A stretch of 64,000 nt of DNA, taken from contig CM034392.1 of assembly GCA_019925095.2 (NCBI GenBank), forward strand, positions 10,993,887 through 11,057,886, read 5' to 3'. Below, in pieces: positions 1 through 11,220 of this stretch. The number at the start of each line of letters is the position of its first letter. Position 1 is the first letter of the stretch. The translations under genes were made by a program, and so were the position numbers. The notes beneath the pieces are model-generated. The model did not search any database. It was not told the origin of the DNA and saw only the letters and a program-made list of their open reading frames with translations. The DNA is from Dendrolimus kikuchii. Lineage: Eukaryota > Arthropoda > Insecta > Lepidoptera > Lasiocampidae.

Positions 1-625
1 GTGGCGACTGGCGCTCGAGTGAAAATCTACCTTACCTGTATTACCTTAAGAAAATACGTATATATTAACTTTACCTAATTTACCTATAGAAAATATGTCT
101 TTAAACTGTTTCATGTAGACTCAATATACAAAAATAATGTTAAGATCGATGTAGGCATTTTAAATCGACGAAATTGTGTGGTAATGTGTCGGATGTGAGG
201 ATCGAGCGGCGCGCATTCTCATTTCGAACATTAGCCCGGGGCAAGAGTCGTGGTCGTCGATTTCCTATCAGTCCAAAATGTGGCCAATGTTGCCTTTAAA
301 ATATTAGCTTGGACACTTTATATAACATATGTCATACTTTATATATTATGTAAATACATATACATTCATATTGTGCCTTGAATTAGACACCTCGTTACTT
401 TCTCTCTCACAATAGGTACGTAGTACTTCAACGAAAAAGAAAGAAATAATTTTATTTGTTTGGAATATGAAGCAACAAATAAATTCAGTATTAACCTAGA
501 TATACTTATTAATCTGAGAGATTGTACGCCGCACCGTATTTCAAGCAAATCATTTGACAACTTAAGCTGATATTAAACGCCTCATTATTGTCTTTCAACT
601 TGGATGAAGCAACCAAAGTGATGCA
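1..625. other. AT-rich sequence, no gene seen
   Basis: No coding region or repeat boundary is supported. Bases about 181-265 are more GC-rich and complex (GGCGCGCATTCTC, AGCCCGGGGCAAG) than the surroundings and could be a small regulatory island. The first 25 bases are also GC-richer and may be the edge of a feature outside the window. Confidence 0.4.
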
Positions 626-630
626 CGTAA

Positions 631-838
631 GGGACCATCCATAAATTACGACACACGTGAGGGGGGGGGGGGGTCGACAAAGTGTGACAAGGGGTCCTAA
701 ATTTCGTGACATCACATTCAAAATCTAAGCTAATTACGGAACTGCTGTTTTAAATTCATAATTCCTTGAAGTAAAATGAAAAATATGTGATGTCACTCTA
801 GGGAAGGAGGAGTCTCGCATGTCTTTGGATATCGTCGC
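631..838. repeat. Dispersed repeat starting GGGACCATCCATAAATTACG
   Basis: The opening words, a run of 13 G at 661-673, GTCGACAAAGTGTGACAAGG, and later GGAAGGAGGAGTCTCGCATG match the layout of an interspersed insect repeat I remember, of uncertain class. No terminal inverted repeats or target duplication were found, so the boundaries are approximate. Confidence 0.4.
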
Positions 839-870
839 GTCCTCTCAGTTCTGTGCCTTTCAACGAAAAG

Positions 871-2285
871 ATTCGTCTAATATCAGCATTAGTTTATTGC
901 TGTTCTAGAAGTTCGTTTAGTACAAAACTGATTTTCTGTGTCAGCACCGCCGCTCTGTGACATCTATTTTGTACTTTTGTAAATATTCGTAGGTAATATT
1001 TAGTAGAATACACGCTCAAAACTCTCACTTCGTACGAAAAGTAGCTTAATTTAACTTTTTATTTGATCACCATAATAATTGATGGATATATAATTCTTTA
1101 GTGTTTATTATATATTTTATTTATTCATGAACAATAAAACAACGTGTTAATATGTTTCTTAATGGCTAGTTTAGGCAGAATGATATTTTTTTCTTATCTA
1201 TAATATAAGATCCCACTTAGTGGTACTGGGCTTTTACTGATTTTTTTATGTTTCATTACGTTATAAATATCCCGTCACAAGAATGTGCAGGTTATATAAT
1301 AAGATGGTAAGTACAAATAGATCTATTAATATTTTTAATTTCTCTTTCTTTAAATTGAAACCTAGAAATTCGGGCTGTTATTTGCACCAATAACTCTCTT
1401 TGTCTCTTATTATACAATAATTTTGTTACCTAAACACCGTAAAGCTGACATTATACCAAGTCATACTAATAATACTAACTCCTAAAAATCTTGACAATGT
1501 ATGGTACATTATGTGCTCAGATGTTTAGAGTTACGGCTTAAACCTAATAACAGATCATAATATGAAATATGTAACTTTTAGCTGTTTCTTGTTTTGTGTG
1601 CTTAAATAAATAAGTAAATCTCATTGTATACTATGAATATTCTATAATTACGAATGTCTGACGTGTTCGAAGCTCACGGGCAAATATTATCTTATCTATA
1701 GATACTATGAACCATGAATAAACTGTGTGTCGGAATGTTCTATAATTCAAAAGTGAAGGCTGGCCTTCACCGACTGAGTTCAGGATAATAGGTGCACCAA
1801 TTTGAAAAACCAGTTCGTCTAAGGTAAAAAACAAGAAACCGACGAATTGAAACAAGGGAACCCTTCCCCGAAGTCTTTGTTCTATCTCTCTATGTTATAA
1901 TTTCAAAACACAATGTAACATATTAAAAAATCTGCCAAGTGCGTGTTTTCCGGTGCAAAATTAAGGGTTCCGAAGAGGTGACCAAAATTCAATGTTTTAG
2001 TGGCTACAAGAAAACAACTATTCATTGGTTCTTATTTTAACTAATTTTCATTTTAAAAACTTTTACACTGTGTCACATATTTTTTGTTTAATTTTCTAGG
2101 TATATCATAATTTAAGGTATATAATAAGTTAAAGAGGGGAGCGAAAAGCGACTTTTATACATTTGTGAGCAAATATCTACTTAAACAAAAAAAAAATGCT
2201 AAAGAACATCATTATTATTTTTTTAAACTCGTCTATGAATACCGAAAGAATAATAAAAATATTTTTTCATCCCCCAGCTACATTT
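871..2285. other. AT-rich sequence with one old repeat fragment
   Basis: No gene is seen. Around 1930-1975, GCCAAGTGCGTG followed by TTAAGGGTTCCG resembles an abundant lepidopteran repeat. Similar decayed pieces, reversed, occur near 24890-24930 and 29455-29515. Confidence 0.35.
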
Positions 2286-2289
2286 AGAT

Positions 2290-2615
2290 TTTTATTTTTT
2301 ATTTTTTTTTTATTGCAGGAGTTCAGCAGACAAGCAGACGGCCCACTTAGTAGAAAGCGGTTACCATCGCCTATGGACATTTGCAACACCAAAGGTGCTA
2401 CAAATGCGCTGCTGCTCTCTTAAAGGAGACTGGAACCTGGTCACTAATGCCGGAACACAATACAAGATTGTTATGGCGGCATACTCTAGACCAGGGGTGG
2501 TCGCCATCCAGTCGAGCAAATACTCTACCACCTGGCTATGGGTTGTTTAGTCGCCTCTTACGACAGGCCGCCGGGCCGCAGGAAATTGTATTCTTTCTCC
2601 GTTCCTGCACGGATA
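2290..2615 (-). repeat. Rep-A copy 1 (SINE-like, about 300 bp, full length)
   Basis: One of about eleven copies in the window of a repeat named Rep-A here. Read on the minus strand it starts at TATCCGTGCAGGAACGG, contains TGTCGTAAGAGGCGAC, and ends CTGAACTCCTGCAATAAAA plus an A-rich tail, like a polyadenylated retroposon. Six copies share the same 5' start, which favours a SINE over a randomly 5'-truncated LINE. In this copy the inner hairpin reads GAGTA/TGCTC instead of GGGCA/TGCCC, keeping the pairing. Any ORF through it is incidental. Confidence 0.8.
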
Positions 2616-2753
2616 AAAAGGTACTAGCGCTAACAAGAATTTTCAGATTCTTCGGAATAATTACTATTTTAAAACAGAGGCATAATAATATATAGTTCAC
2701 CTCTTGTCATATCTCATCCATATACCAACCTTGTGAGACACAAAGTTGGACGG

Positions 2754-2793
2754 CTTTTTGCAAGCCATTCTATCAAGAATGGCTTGCAAAAAG
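2754..2793. other. Perfect hairpin, 18-bp stem, ATCA loop
   Basis: Arm 2754-2771 (CTTTTTGCAAGCCATTCT) is the exact reverse complement of 2776-2793, with a 4-base loop. It sits between two Rep-A copies. The stem is short for a microRNA precursor and its function is unknown. Confidence 0.85.
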
Positions 2794-2885
2794 AAAATTG
2801 TACATTTATTTGGTCCTTCTCTTGGTTTACCTTCTTGCAAGTGAGTTGTTTAATAAAATTTAAACAACTGAGATAAACATAAGAT

Positions 2886-3129
2886 TTTTTTTTTTTTTTT
2901 TTTTTTTATTGCAGGAGTTCAGCAGACAGGCAGACAGCCCACTAGATGGAAAGGGGTTACCATCGCCTATGGACATTTGCAACAACAAAGGCGCTACAAA
3001 TGCGCTGCTGCTCTCTTAAAGGAGACTGGAACCTGGTCACTAATGCCGGAACACAACACAAGGTTGTTATGGCGGCATACTCTAGACCAGGGGTGGTCGC
3101 CATCCAGTCGAGCAAATACTCTACCACCT
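2886..3129 (-). repeat. Rep-A copy 2 (5'-truncated)
   Basis: Nearly identical to copy 1 across the shared part, including its GAGTA/TGCTC hairpin variant, so the two are close relatives 600 bp apart. It opens on the plus strand with about 20 T (the poly-A tail) and stops at CTCTACCACC, lacking the 5' roughly 100 bases of the family. Confidence 0.75.
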
Positions 3130-5030
3130 AAAACTAACTTATATCCACTTAAACGGGAAGCCCCATGGAATACTTGCCTAGTGTGAAGCTAAAAGTAAAG
3201 ATGTCAAATGATCTAAGTAATCATAATGATTTGAGTAATGCATATTTTGCAAAGCTATGTTTGAATACAATTCGTTGAACATAATGAATATAATTTAGCA
3301 ATCAGACAATATAACAGATCAGTTCAAGGTTGGTTTGCGAATGCGCGTGCAGTCGCGTGCGTGTCACTCCACGAGTACACCGCCTGGGGCTCTGAGACTC
3401 AGCCGACAGTTCCAAGAAAAAGTCGTTAAACTCACGTATTTTTGGTAGCAACTTAATGCCAGTAATTTTCAGTAAAATTATTATAATTAGCTCCATTTAT
3501 ACGATAGCAACAAACAAATAAAACGATGGAAACACGTTCGATCTGGTCGCCGATTCCATTAACTCCGACATGCCTTGATTTACCTGTCGATTTCACATCA
3601 AAATGGAGATTTATTACCAAATCACGGCTTGACTTAGTCAGTTTAAATATGTGATTTATTTACATCGACGAAATAAATGTATTTTGTGGGCGTGAATTAA
3701 ATCCATACCAATACCTAAATATACGTGAAAGTGATTTGGTTTGATGTTTGTTTGTTATTTCTTCATGATTTGATAGTCCTTTGTCAAGTTTGAACATCAC
3801 TGTGAACATGGGATCATCGACAATATGAATGGCGCAACAGTAGATCTAATCCAGGGAAGATGAATTATTACCAGACATCAGGATCACCAAGTAAAAGAAG
3901 TAGTTCAGTAAAGCTCATCGCACATAATTATGGCTTCACAAATTATACTTTTCTTGTTTTTTGCCGCGCTTAAAACCGTTACAAAGTAGTTTTAATTATT
4001 AAATTCAGTATACTAAACAGTGACACATGTGAATTCAATGCAGTGAATGTAATTATATCAGGAGACATATCCGGTATACTCAGTAGTATTACTGCTGTAT
4101 AGCAGAATTGTATTTATTAAATAGTAACTTAGTAATTTCCTTCAATTATTTTTTTACATTTGGCATATTGAATGGTGTAGGATACTAATTATTGAGTAAA
4201 TTACCGACGCACCGGTCCTCGGGGCTAAAGACAGAGAGAAAAGAGAGTGGTTAGTCGTAAAAAACTAACAATTATTATGCACATAAGTATTAATTTCCCT
4301 GTAATTACTTTCAAACTATAATATCTTCTATTTTATATTTGTACAGATAGGTATAATTGGAGAAGTTAATGGTAGGTAATACAATAGTTGACCTTTCGAA
4401 ATCTTATTGATTTGATTACCAAAACATTATAAAATATGACTAAATTTAAGATGTTTTGTTGTCCATAACAAAATATTCTTATAACTGCGTTCTATCTGTC
4501 CGTCCGTCTGTCTAAATACGGTACACCAAAATAAAATGATGTTGATTTTCTACTTTTTTAATATTAACTATTATAACTTACAACTTATTTAACAACTCTT
4601 TGTACAACTTAATTATAAACAGTTTTAATTTATGGTAAACAATAAAATATTTTCATATACAGGTATCTACGTTCATTCATTCTTTATTGTTGACCAGATA
4701 AAAGTTAATTTTAACTTGTTAATTAAAAACGCTTTTCCAGACAACCCAATCTTATGAAAAAAAATTACAAAAGAAATAAATGGCGATGTGAAATTGGATA
4801 AATTTTATAATTTTAAAATTATTATGCTCTAAAAATGATTAGTGAAATGGCAAAAAAAATTGCATGGTCGTCGCTAATACCGAACCCTGTAAATGGCCAA
4901 CTTATTTCAATGTTGGTGAATTGGTAAAATATATAGAAAAAATTGAAAAGTACAACAATAGTAACATGGTATAATAAGACAAAAGCCTATAATTTGACAT
5001 CACAAGATGGTACAGCGCAATCGTGTCAGA
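3130..5030. other. AT-rich sequence, no gene seen
   Basis: No gene is supported. A GC-richer patch at 3330-3420 has no clear signal. At about 4201-4252 the minus strand has a strong pyrimidine tract ending TCTTTAG (see findings). Bases 4495-4515 (TCTGTCCGTCCGTCTGTCT) look like a scrap of interspersed repeat. Confidence 0.35.
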
Positions 5031-5330
5031 CTCGGTCGAGTGATAGTGGGCGATTACAACGCGTTGAATGTTCAATCGTCACGTAGCAGCGCGGCGCGAG
5101 AACAAAGCCGAGGTATTAAACAATTGAATAACCACAAAAGTCCCATAATTCAATTTGCATCCCGCTAGATGAGTGTAATTATTGGCTACAAGAAGTGTGG
5201 GTACGGTTAAGAGCCGCGGGCGGAGTTGTGTAGCGCAGCTAGTGCAGGTGCGTTCATTGAATACTATTTTCGTAATTTCTAGCACTTCATATAATATATA
5301 ATAAACATGGCATACCAACAACACAATTCA
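5031..5330. promoter_or_regulatory. GC-rich unique island (candidate enhancer or promoter)
   Basis: CpG-containing unique sequence (GCAGCGCGGCGCGAG, GAGCCGCGGGCGGAG) interleaved with homeodomain-type cores (CATAATTCAATTTGC, GTAATTATTGGC). A plus-strand donor-like GTGCAG/GTGCGT lies near 5245. No coding frame is convincing. A regulatory role is inferred only from composition. Confidence 0.3.
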
Positions 5331-5634
5331 CAAAATTAGAAATAAAATAAGTCAGTGGTGCACGTTGTATAGGTGCATGTGTTACGTATACATAAGATTG
5401 TGATGAATTGATACTGATACTTCTAATATCTAGAGAACACGCTGCAATGGAACTAACCATTAAACGCGCTTTATAGTACTGTGATTGCCATTTCTAGTAT
5501 TAATCTTTCGTATTACACTTCAGTTTTATTACAAATTAGAGGCTCTCGCGCGGTACGGCGTAGCTATGGATCAAACCCTTGTCAGTAACTCTATTTTAGT
5601 TATATTAAAACTTAATTAGGTCTTTAAATATCGC

Positions 5635-5800
5635 GAGCGAAGCCGTGGGAAAAGCCTTATATATATATAAACCTCCCTTGAAAAATTATTTAACTAATGA
5701 TGAAAACTGCTTAAAAATCCGTTGCGTGATTTCAGGAGGAGGTAGCGGATAAACAGACAAACAGACAGAGAGAGATAGACGAGGAAAGTGACTTTTTATC
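5635..5800 (+). mobile_element. Decayed Helitron-like 3' end and adjoining repeat
   Basis: GCGAGCGAAGCCGTGGGAAAAG resembles, from memory, a lepidopteran Helitron terminal hairpin (normally followed by GCTAGT, here GCCTTA). Downstream, AAAATCCGTTGCGTGATTTC and ACAGACAAACAGACAGAG resemble another abundant repeat. Both are degraded and their ends unresolved. Confidence 0.4.
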
Positions 5801-5999
5801 TTATAAATTATTCTAACAAGATATTTTTATTTATATCGAATTTTTAATTTTTTGTGCAAAACGTGTTTGTTAGTTAAGACGAATTTGAAAAAAAAATTAG
5901 TATCGACAGTTACAAAGTTTTGTAATGGGGCAGCTAAAATAAATAAGCGTATGTAGGTCTTTTCGTGTAATAGGTACGATAACGCATGTTGAGAGTGAA

Positions 6000-6200
6000 G
6001 TACCAGAGGTATAAGATGCCGCTTGCGGCGCGAGCGCAGCGTTCGCGAGGTGACTGGCGCATTATTATGATAATGCGGGCGGAGCCGATGGTATCGCGCG
6101 CCGCTATCCGCTCTCATAACACAATTGAATTAGCATAGTGCAGTGTCGGCCACAGCGGGCGGTCTCGGCCACGCGACCAACGCAGTACCTCTTCTTCGTT
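6000..6200. promoter_or_regulatory. CpG-rich island with 8-bp inverted repeat
   Basis: Dense in CpG (GCTTGCGGCGCGAGCGCAGC, ATCGCGCGCCGC) within AT-rich DNA. At 6058-6077 it has CGCATTAT-TATG-ATAATGCG, a perfect 8-bp inverted repeat of the kind homeodomain or POU proteins can bind. No splice site or convincing reading frame is associated. Confidence 0.35.
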
Positions 6201-6209
6201 CCCATTACA

Positions 6210-7790
6210 GAGTCTTATCGAACCCAACCTGTTAACGGTATGATTAACATTTAGAAAATTGTAAACGAATATTGGTGGCACATCATTGGAATTGGAATAT
6301 AAGTCCTCTGCTTGTAAAAACTGAAGGATTTTTCTAGATGTGCACGCTACAACTATACTTAATATTTAGTCTAAAAAAACTATAGATGATAGATAATCTT
6401 AAAACTCTCAAACGCAGACGCAATTATTTCTACAAATCTTGTTTTGTCATATTGTATTGTTTTACAAGTTCGAATGTTTTTTAATCAAGCATGTTAATTT
6501 ATATTAAAAATAAATTTCAGTCAGCTTTGGACCTATGTTAGTGTTTACGTGCAATATCTTTATTCTATTGTATTGCATACAGGAGTAGTGATTATTTGCA
6601 ATTATTGTGTAAATAATAAGTCAGTGCCCATGGTCTAGTCTTAATGAATAATTTTGAAATTTTACTGAATTTCACCTATTACAATTGTGTTACCCTGATA
6701 GTTTGATATTGACTTTAACAATAGTCGCTCAAGTAAGAGGTGTATAGTGTTGATTTTAAATATAGTAATATGCAGTGCGTTTCAAACATGTATAAACATT
6801 AATATATACTAAATTAACATGTCAATGAAGGTCATGAATGAGTGTTAGATTGACTCACCGCAATGACCATAATTTGGCGGTCAACCAACGCTTGGCCGAA
6901 CGCATGCTCAATCTAATCACCGTAAATGCTTCCCAGAAGTAAGATAGTGTAAAAATATTACAGCTAAAACACAGAATTTGAAGATTGAGGATTTCTTGTG
7001 CTCTTTTATGTTTTAAAATCGGTCGGACATGTGCTTCCCGTTCCAGGCACAATGGCCCTCCATAATTTTATTAGAGATATTTATAGGATATTATAGATAA
7101 AGGGTTATATAGAAATAACTAATGTCCCCAAATTTCATCATTTGGCTAAACAAACAAAAAACCACTAAATCGACCTACATACTATAAACATCTCTAACAA
7201 AATTATATACAATCCGAAACGCTTCGATTTGTGTATATATTTATAAAATAAACATACATAGACTTGAGGGACAACTGGCCGGAACAGTTAGGTTTAATTT
7301 TAATTTTTAAATTATAGTATTCAATTACTCATAGACTCGTATATACATAGACATACCTATATTTTAAGTTAGATATTGCGTTAGTATTCCTAGAACATTG
7401 GTCCAAGTTAACACTATCCATACGAATATTTATTATTTTTCAAAATTAATATTGCATAAAAGACGAGTAAATACTTTTTTCTATGTTAACCTTAAGTAAA
7501 TTACTTTGATTTATGTCTAATTTTTAAAATAAAACAACCCCAGTCATGTTACCCATGTGAAGAAGACGTGAAATATGGCCCTTGAGGATGGAGATAATGG
7601 TGTCACACGACCCCCTAAATGGTAAATGCGAAACTCCGATTCAACAAGAAGCTAACGGAATATTTTGATGCCAACCAAACTATAAAGTTGTTTATATATA
7701 CTTTTATTTGAATTTGTACTTAATATCATGCCAGTTCAATTTATATTTATTACAATAACATAAAATTAAATAAGTTATAATTTCGATACA
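6210..7790. other. AT-rich sequence, no gene seen
   Basis: Nothing firmly recognisable. The minus strand has a donor-like GCG/GTGAGT at 6859, preceded by a short frame beginning MRSAKRWLTAKLW. Bases 7560-7680 are more complex and may be an old element fragment. Confidence 0.3.
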
Positions 7791-7797
7791 TATATAG

Positions 7798-7930
7798 ATA
7801 ACACTTTATTACACATCAAAATAAACGATTAGGTACAAAAAATCCATATTTACCTACAATACTTTCTAGTTAGTACAAGACGGCTTTATCGCTTAAAGCA
7901 TTCTCTTCCAGGCTTCTTAGCTAATCTGGC
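7798..7930 (-). repeat. Rep-B copy (LINE-type 3' tail)
   Basis: In the minus sense it reads about CTGGAAGAGA..GCGATAAAGCCGTC, then AT-rich sequence, then AATAAAGTGTT. The same block recurs at 9818-9955, 36490-36625, 50520-50655 and partly at 53795-53965 and 57000-57105. The constant word plus AATAAAG signal suggests the 3' tail of a CR1/jockey-type non-LTR retrotransposon. Confidence 0.6.
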
Positions 7931-8263
7931 GAAACAGATGTATTTTCAAACTACATATTTTATTATACTAATATAATAGCATGAATATATTGTGTTAATC
8001 ACTCGTAACTATTTGAGGATAAATATTGCTTTTCTAAGTAAATTTTGGCAGTTGGCAACAATTTGGCCTCTCTGATAGTAAGAGGCAAAGTATAGTTTAG
8101 TAATTACAATAAAGAAACTTAACTGTTATACCCCCTTAGTAGAATATTCAGCCCAGAACGTAACTCTGAAAAGCTCCTATACTAACTGTTTACACGACTG
8201 GGTTGCGCCAAGGTCACTCTTTCTTCGCCTTTCTGTTTTATAATGAAAAAAATATATACGATC

Positions 8264-8412
8264 AGGGGGTCTAAACCGGCTGCTTTTGAAGAATCCCTTA
8301 GTGAGAGTGAGACGTGTCTAGATATACTGGTAGGTGTAAGACTTAAAGTTCCTCTTTATTTTTAAACTTGTCATATTTTTAATACGAAAGTTGCTTTAAT
8401 CCCCCAGTTCAA
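8264..8412. mobile_element. Short inverted-repeat element (MITE), GATCAGGGGG end
   Basis: The left end is GATCAGGGGGTCTAAAC and the right end an imperfect inverse (TTTAATCCCCCAG). Internal GACGTGTCTAGATATACTGG recurs at 57240-57372, where the other end (TAGGCCCCCTGATC) is better kept. No target duplication was confirmed. Confidence 0.45.
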
Positions 8413-9325
8413 AATTAAGTTTCCCTTTATTCTGAATTTCTTTTAGTTCAGTCTATAATGGTTGCTATAATCGATAGCTGGTTTAATGCCAGCTCTTCAC
8501 GGGACAAATTGTAACCGGAAAATTTACAGTTAAAAGCCGGATGCAACAATAAATTGGCGCAATTTCCGAGATATCTTTTAATAGACGTAATGGGGTTTTG
8601 CAGTTTGCCCTTGTGGATTTATCAATAGACTCTCAACGTTTAACTTTTATTTTTACGGCACGTGCGCTATTGAAATCTCAAATGCGAAAATAAATATGTT
8701 TATTTCCTTAAAGATATGAAAATACATATAGTTAGTATATATATATATAGTTAAATGTACTTATATACATTTGTACTAACGAAGTATTAAGAATGAAAAT
8801 CGTCCCGCAAAAATATATTTCCATTAACTTTTGACTCACTGGCGCCACATCAATGCTTTCTGAGTGTCATGTTTTCAAGTTTTTACTAATATAGGGACCG
8901 ATTTTTCAACATTCAATCACATTAAATAATTCAAGCTTCTGATTATATGGATCACTGGTTAAATCATCCAAATTGAAAGACAGAAATGAACCATCTAATA
9001 TCGGCTTTAAATTACTTTTTAAATAATAAAAAAATGCTTTAAGTCATAATTGAATTGATTTGCTGAAATCAAACTCATTTAAAATGTATATGAATTTTTA
9101 AATTGAGATGAAGTTTTAGGGTGAATGATAATTGCGATTACCACTTAACAGTTTTATATGTATAACTTTTTGTGTACGATGAAGAATAAAAAAATGACAA
9201 AAAGCGAGGAAAGTATAACCCGTGACGTGTTCTAGACGCGCAGGGCTTTTGTGTTTTGCAGGGTACATTTTTAACTTCAAGATCTACAATTAGCAAGTAT
9301 TAGGTAATTTCCAAGAGATTTTAAC
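8413..9325. other. AT-rich sequence with decayed repeat pieces
   Basis: From about 8893, GGGACCGATTTTTCAA matches one end of the element at 61291-61462. Around 8972-9012, AATTGAAAGACAGAAATGAA recurs near 19512 and, more diverged, near 62070. No gene is seen. Confidence 0.35.
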
Positions 9326-9329
9326 TTAC

Positions 9330-9520
9330 GCACGTCGAGAAATGACGGTCATCTAGTTTCGTAAACAATCGACTGTTAAGGCGATATGATAACTTAGATT
9401 CGAACAGGCAGTGAATGGGGCTATCGGTGACGGAACACAGCAGGCGCGACGGGAGACCCCGGCCCGCGGCGGGGCGCCCGTCGGGAGGCAACCACCAGGA
9501 CCTGTCTGCCTTTGTATCCC
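9330..9520 (-). promoter_or_regulatory. CpG island with minus-strand donor (candidate untranslated first exon)
   Basis: Bases 9430-9500 are strongly GC- and CpG-rich (GGCCCGCGGCGGGGCGCCCG). Reading the minus strand, the sequence leaves the island and reaches CGACGTGC/GTAAGTTAAAA, a near-consensus splice donor just below 9330. A short frame (MTVISRR) runs into the donor in phase 2, so it does not match the phase-0 exons at 25.9, 36.9 and 42.8 kb. If real it is more likely an untranslated first exon. Confidence 0.3.
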
Positions 9521-9817
9521 TGGTTAAGTGTTAAATTAATTGTTGGCCACACACCGACACTTCACCAGACCATTGTTAAAAAGTATTTGTAATCCACCAT
9601 ATCGCCTTTACTTTTAATATCACGAGAGGTACTGCGAACGCTTCTACTGTCATCAGAAATTTCTTGGTATTTCCTAAATATGACATTGTACTGTTTTCGT
9701 ACCAAGGGAGTTCCAAGTGTTACAAGCTCGTGTGCATGAATATTGAATAAAAAATTTAAAATAATCCTCCAACGAACTCTTGGCAACATGTAGGTTGTAT
9801 TTGCCGGATGATGAATG

Positions 9818-9955
9818 AATGAGTGAATGAAAACTCTTTATTGTTCGCCATAACTTAAACCTAGATATTTATTACAAACACATTTAAATTAGAACAATGG
9901 GCGGCCTTATCGCTTATAGCGATCTCTTCCAGGCAACCCGGTGTCTAAGGAGATA
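9818..9955 (-). repeat. Rep-B copy (LINE-type 3' tail)
   Basis: Contains the family block GGCCTTATCGCTTATAGCGATCTCTTCCAGG split across 9903-9935, and AACTCTTTATTGTTC at the tail. It is preceded by GATGAATGAATGAGTGAATG, a short tandem tail on the minus-sense 3' side. Confidence 0.65.
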
Positions 9956-9959
9956 TTAC

Positions 9960-10690
9960 AAGAAAAATTAAATAATATTTGGTGGTTTAACTAAATTGAA
10001 ACTAATTCAATCGTAATTGAAGAAAAAAATTACAATAATAAACTAATAAAGACATACATAATTAAATAGATTAAAATAATATAAATTACATATACTTACA
10101 TGCGAATAATAATAGAATTCCATTTACTGCAACACATTTTATTTAGCGGGCAAATAATGGTCAGTGATCAAGTGTTTGAATGTACCAATGGATGTAGCTT
10201 GTCTGATTTTCAAAGGGAGGGAGTTGAGAGAGAGATGATTATTGAAAGAAACTTATTGCTTGTGCTATTATTTCAAAAATAATAGTGTATAATTTCTGAA
10301 TGGATATTTTTCTAATTTGACATATTGCCTAGATTTAAAATATTCCAATTAAAAATAAAAACAAATAAAACCGTTTAGGTACCAGATGAAGACCGTAAAA
10401 AAGACTGTAAAAACTTCAACCAAATTGTTGGTCTTTGAATGGTGCCAAACTTTGTTGGAACTCAAGGCATCACAATCTTCTTACTTAAAAGCAGTAAATA
10501 TTTTGCATTATTTTAAATAATTGTGCAGCCACACATGAGTCTTTAAAATCTCACCAAAAACTCCAATCGCTGTTCTGGTGTTTGCTTCCATAATCTTACA
10601 CGGTCAAGTTGACAATAGAACAAAGAATTGACCGCTTCTTGAAACTTTTTATCCGGTAGAGGGCATTAATTAGTGGCGATGCATCTTCGA
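9960..10690. other. AT-rich sequence, no gene seen
   Basis: No repeat boundary, RNA gene or coding exon could be supported here. Confidence 0.4.
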
Positions 10691-10694
10691 AAAT

Positions 10695-11220
10695 AACCTT
10701 CTCTGTTGTCGGGCCATCATATATTGACAGGGCGCGCGATGACGGCGCTGACGGGCGGCGGCGGCGCCTCTGGCCCGATGACTTGCACCTCGCCTTCATT
10801 ACGCGCCTCCGAGCCGCCCGCGTACCACTCTCCACACTAACAAGCCGGGCTAATGCAATGAGTTGCGAAAACTAGGCCTATTCTTATTGTATTTTAGTAA
10901 GAATAGAGCTTTCGATTTCGATCTTATTGTAAAGATCATAGGACACAACATCTCTTAGCGTGGTAGAGAACATAAAATATTCCAGGAGCCGACTGGAACG
11001 ATTCCGATGACATTAATGGCCTCCAAATCGCTCCGGTTCTTTTAAATTTCGAAAGGCTCTCGACAACTGTATTGGTATCCTTTTCCCGGGTCGGATGAGA
11101 CGTCTATTAACTGAAGACGGTAACAACAAAGAAGCACAAATGGTCCCTTCGAGTGTAATCATTGATGTTGATTGTATAAAGCTATTGGTGTGATACTGTG
11201 TCGAATCTGTGCAGTTACAG
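10695..11220. promoter_or_regulatory. GC-rich unique island (candidate cis-regulatory element)
   Basis: Bases 10730-10845 are CpG-dense (GGCGCGCGATGACGGCGCTG, GGGCGGCGGCGGCGCC). The following 10960-11180 is complex unique sequence (CTGGAACGATTCCGATGAC, TTTCCCGGGTCGG). An arginine-rich 79-codon minus-strand frame across it has no splice or start support and is a composition effect. Confidence 0.3.

Noticed and set aside
2381..2695. 104-codon ORF, and similar ones at 31800-32243, 33596-33946 and 58817-59122
   Set aside because: They are frames through Rep-A copies or run out of them; recurrence reflects the repeat, not a gene.
2754..2793. microRNA precursor
   Set aside because: Stem of 18 bp and 4-base loop are too short, and no known insect microRNA seed was recognised here or elsewhere in the window.
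6855..7052. Minus-strand first exon MRSAKRWLTAKLW to GCG/GTGAGT
   Set aside because: Phase 2, AT-rich surroundings, no CpG promoter.
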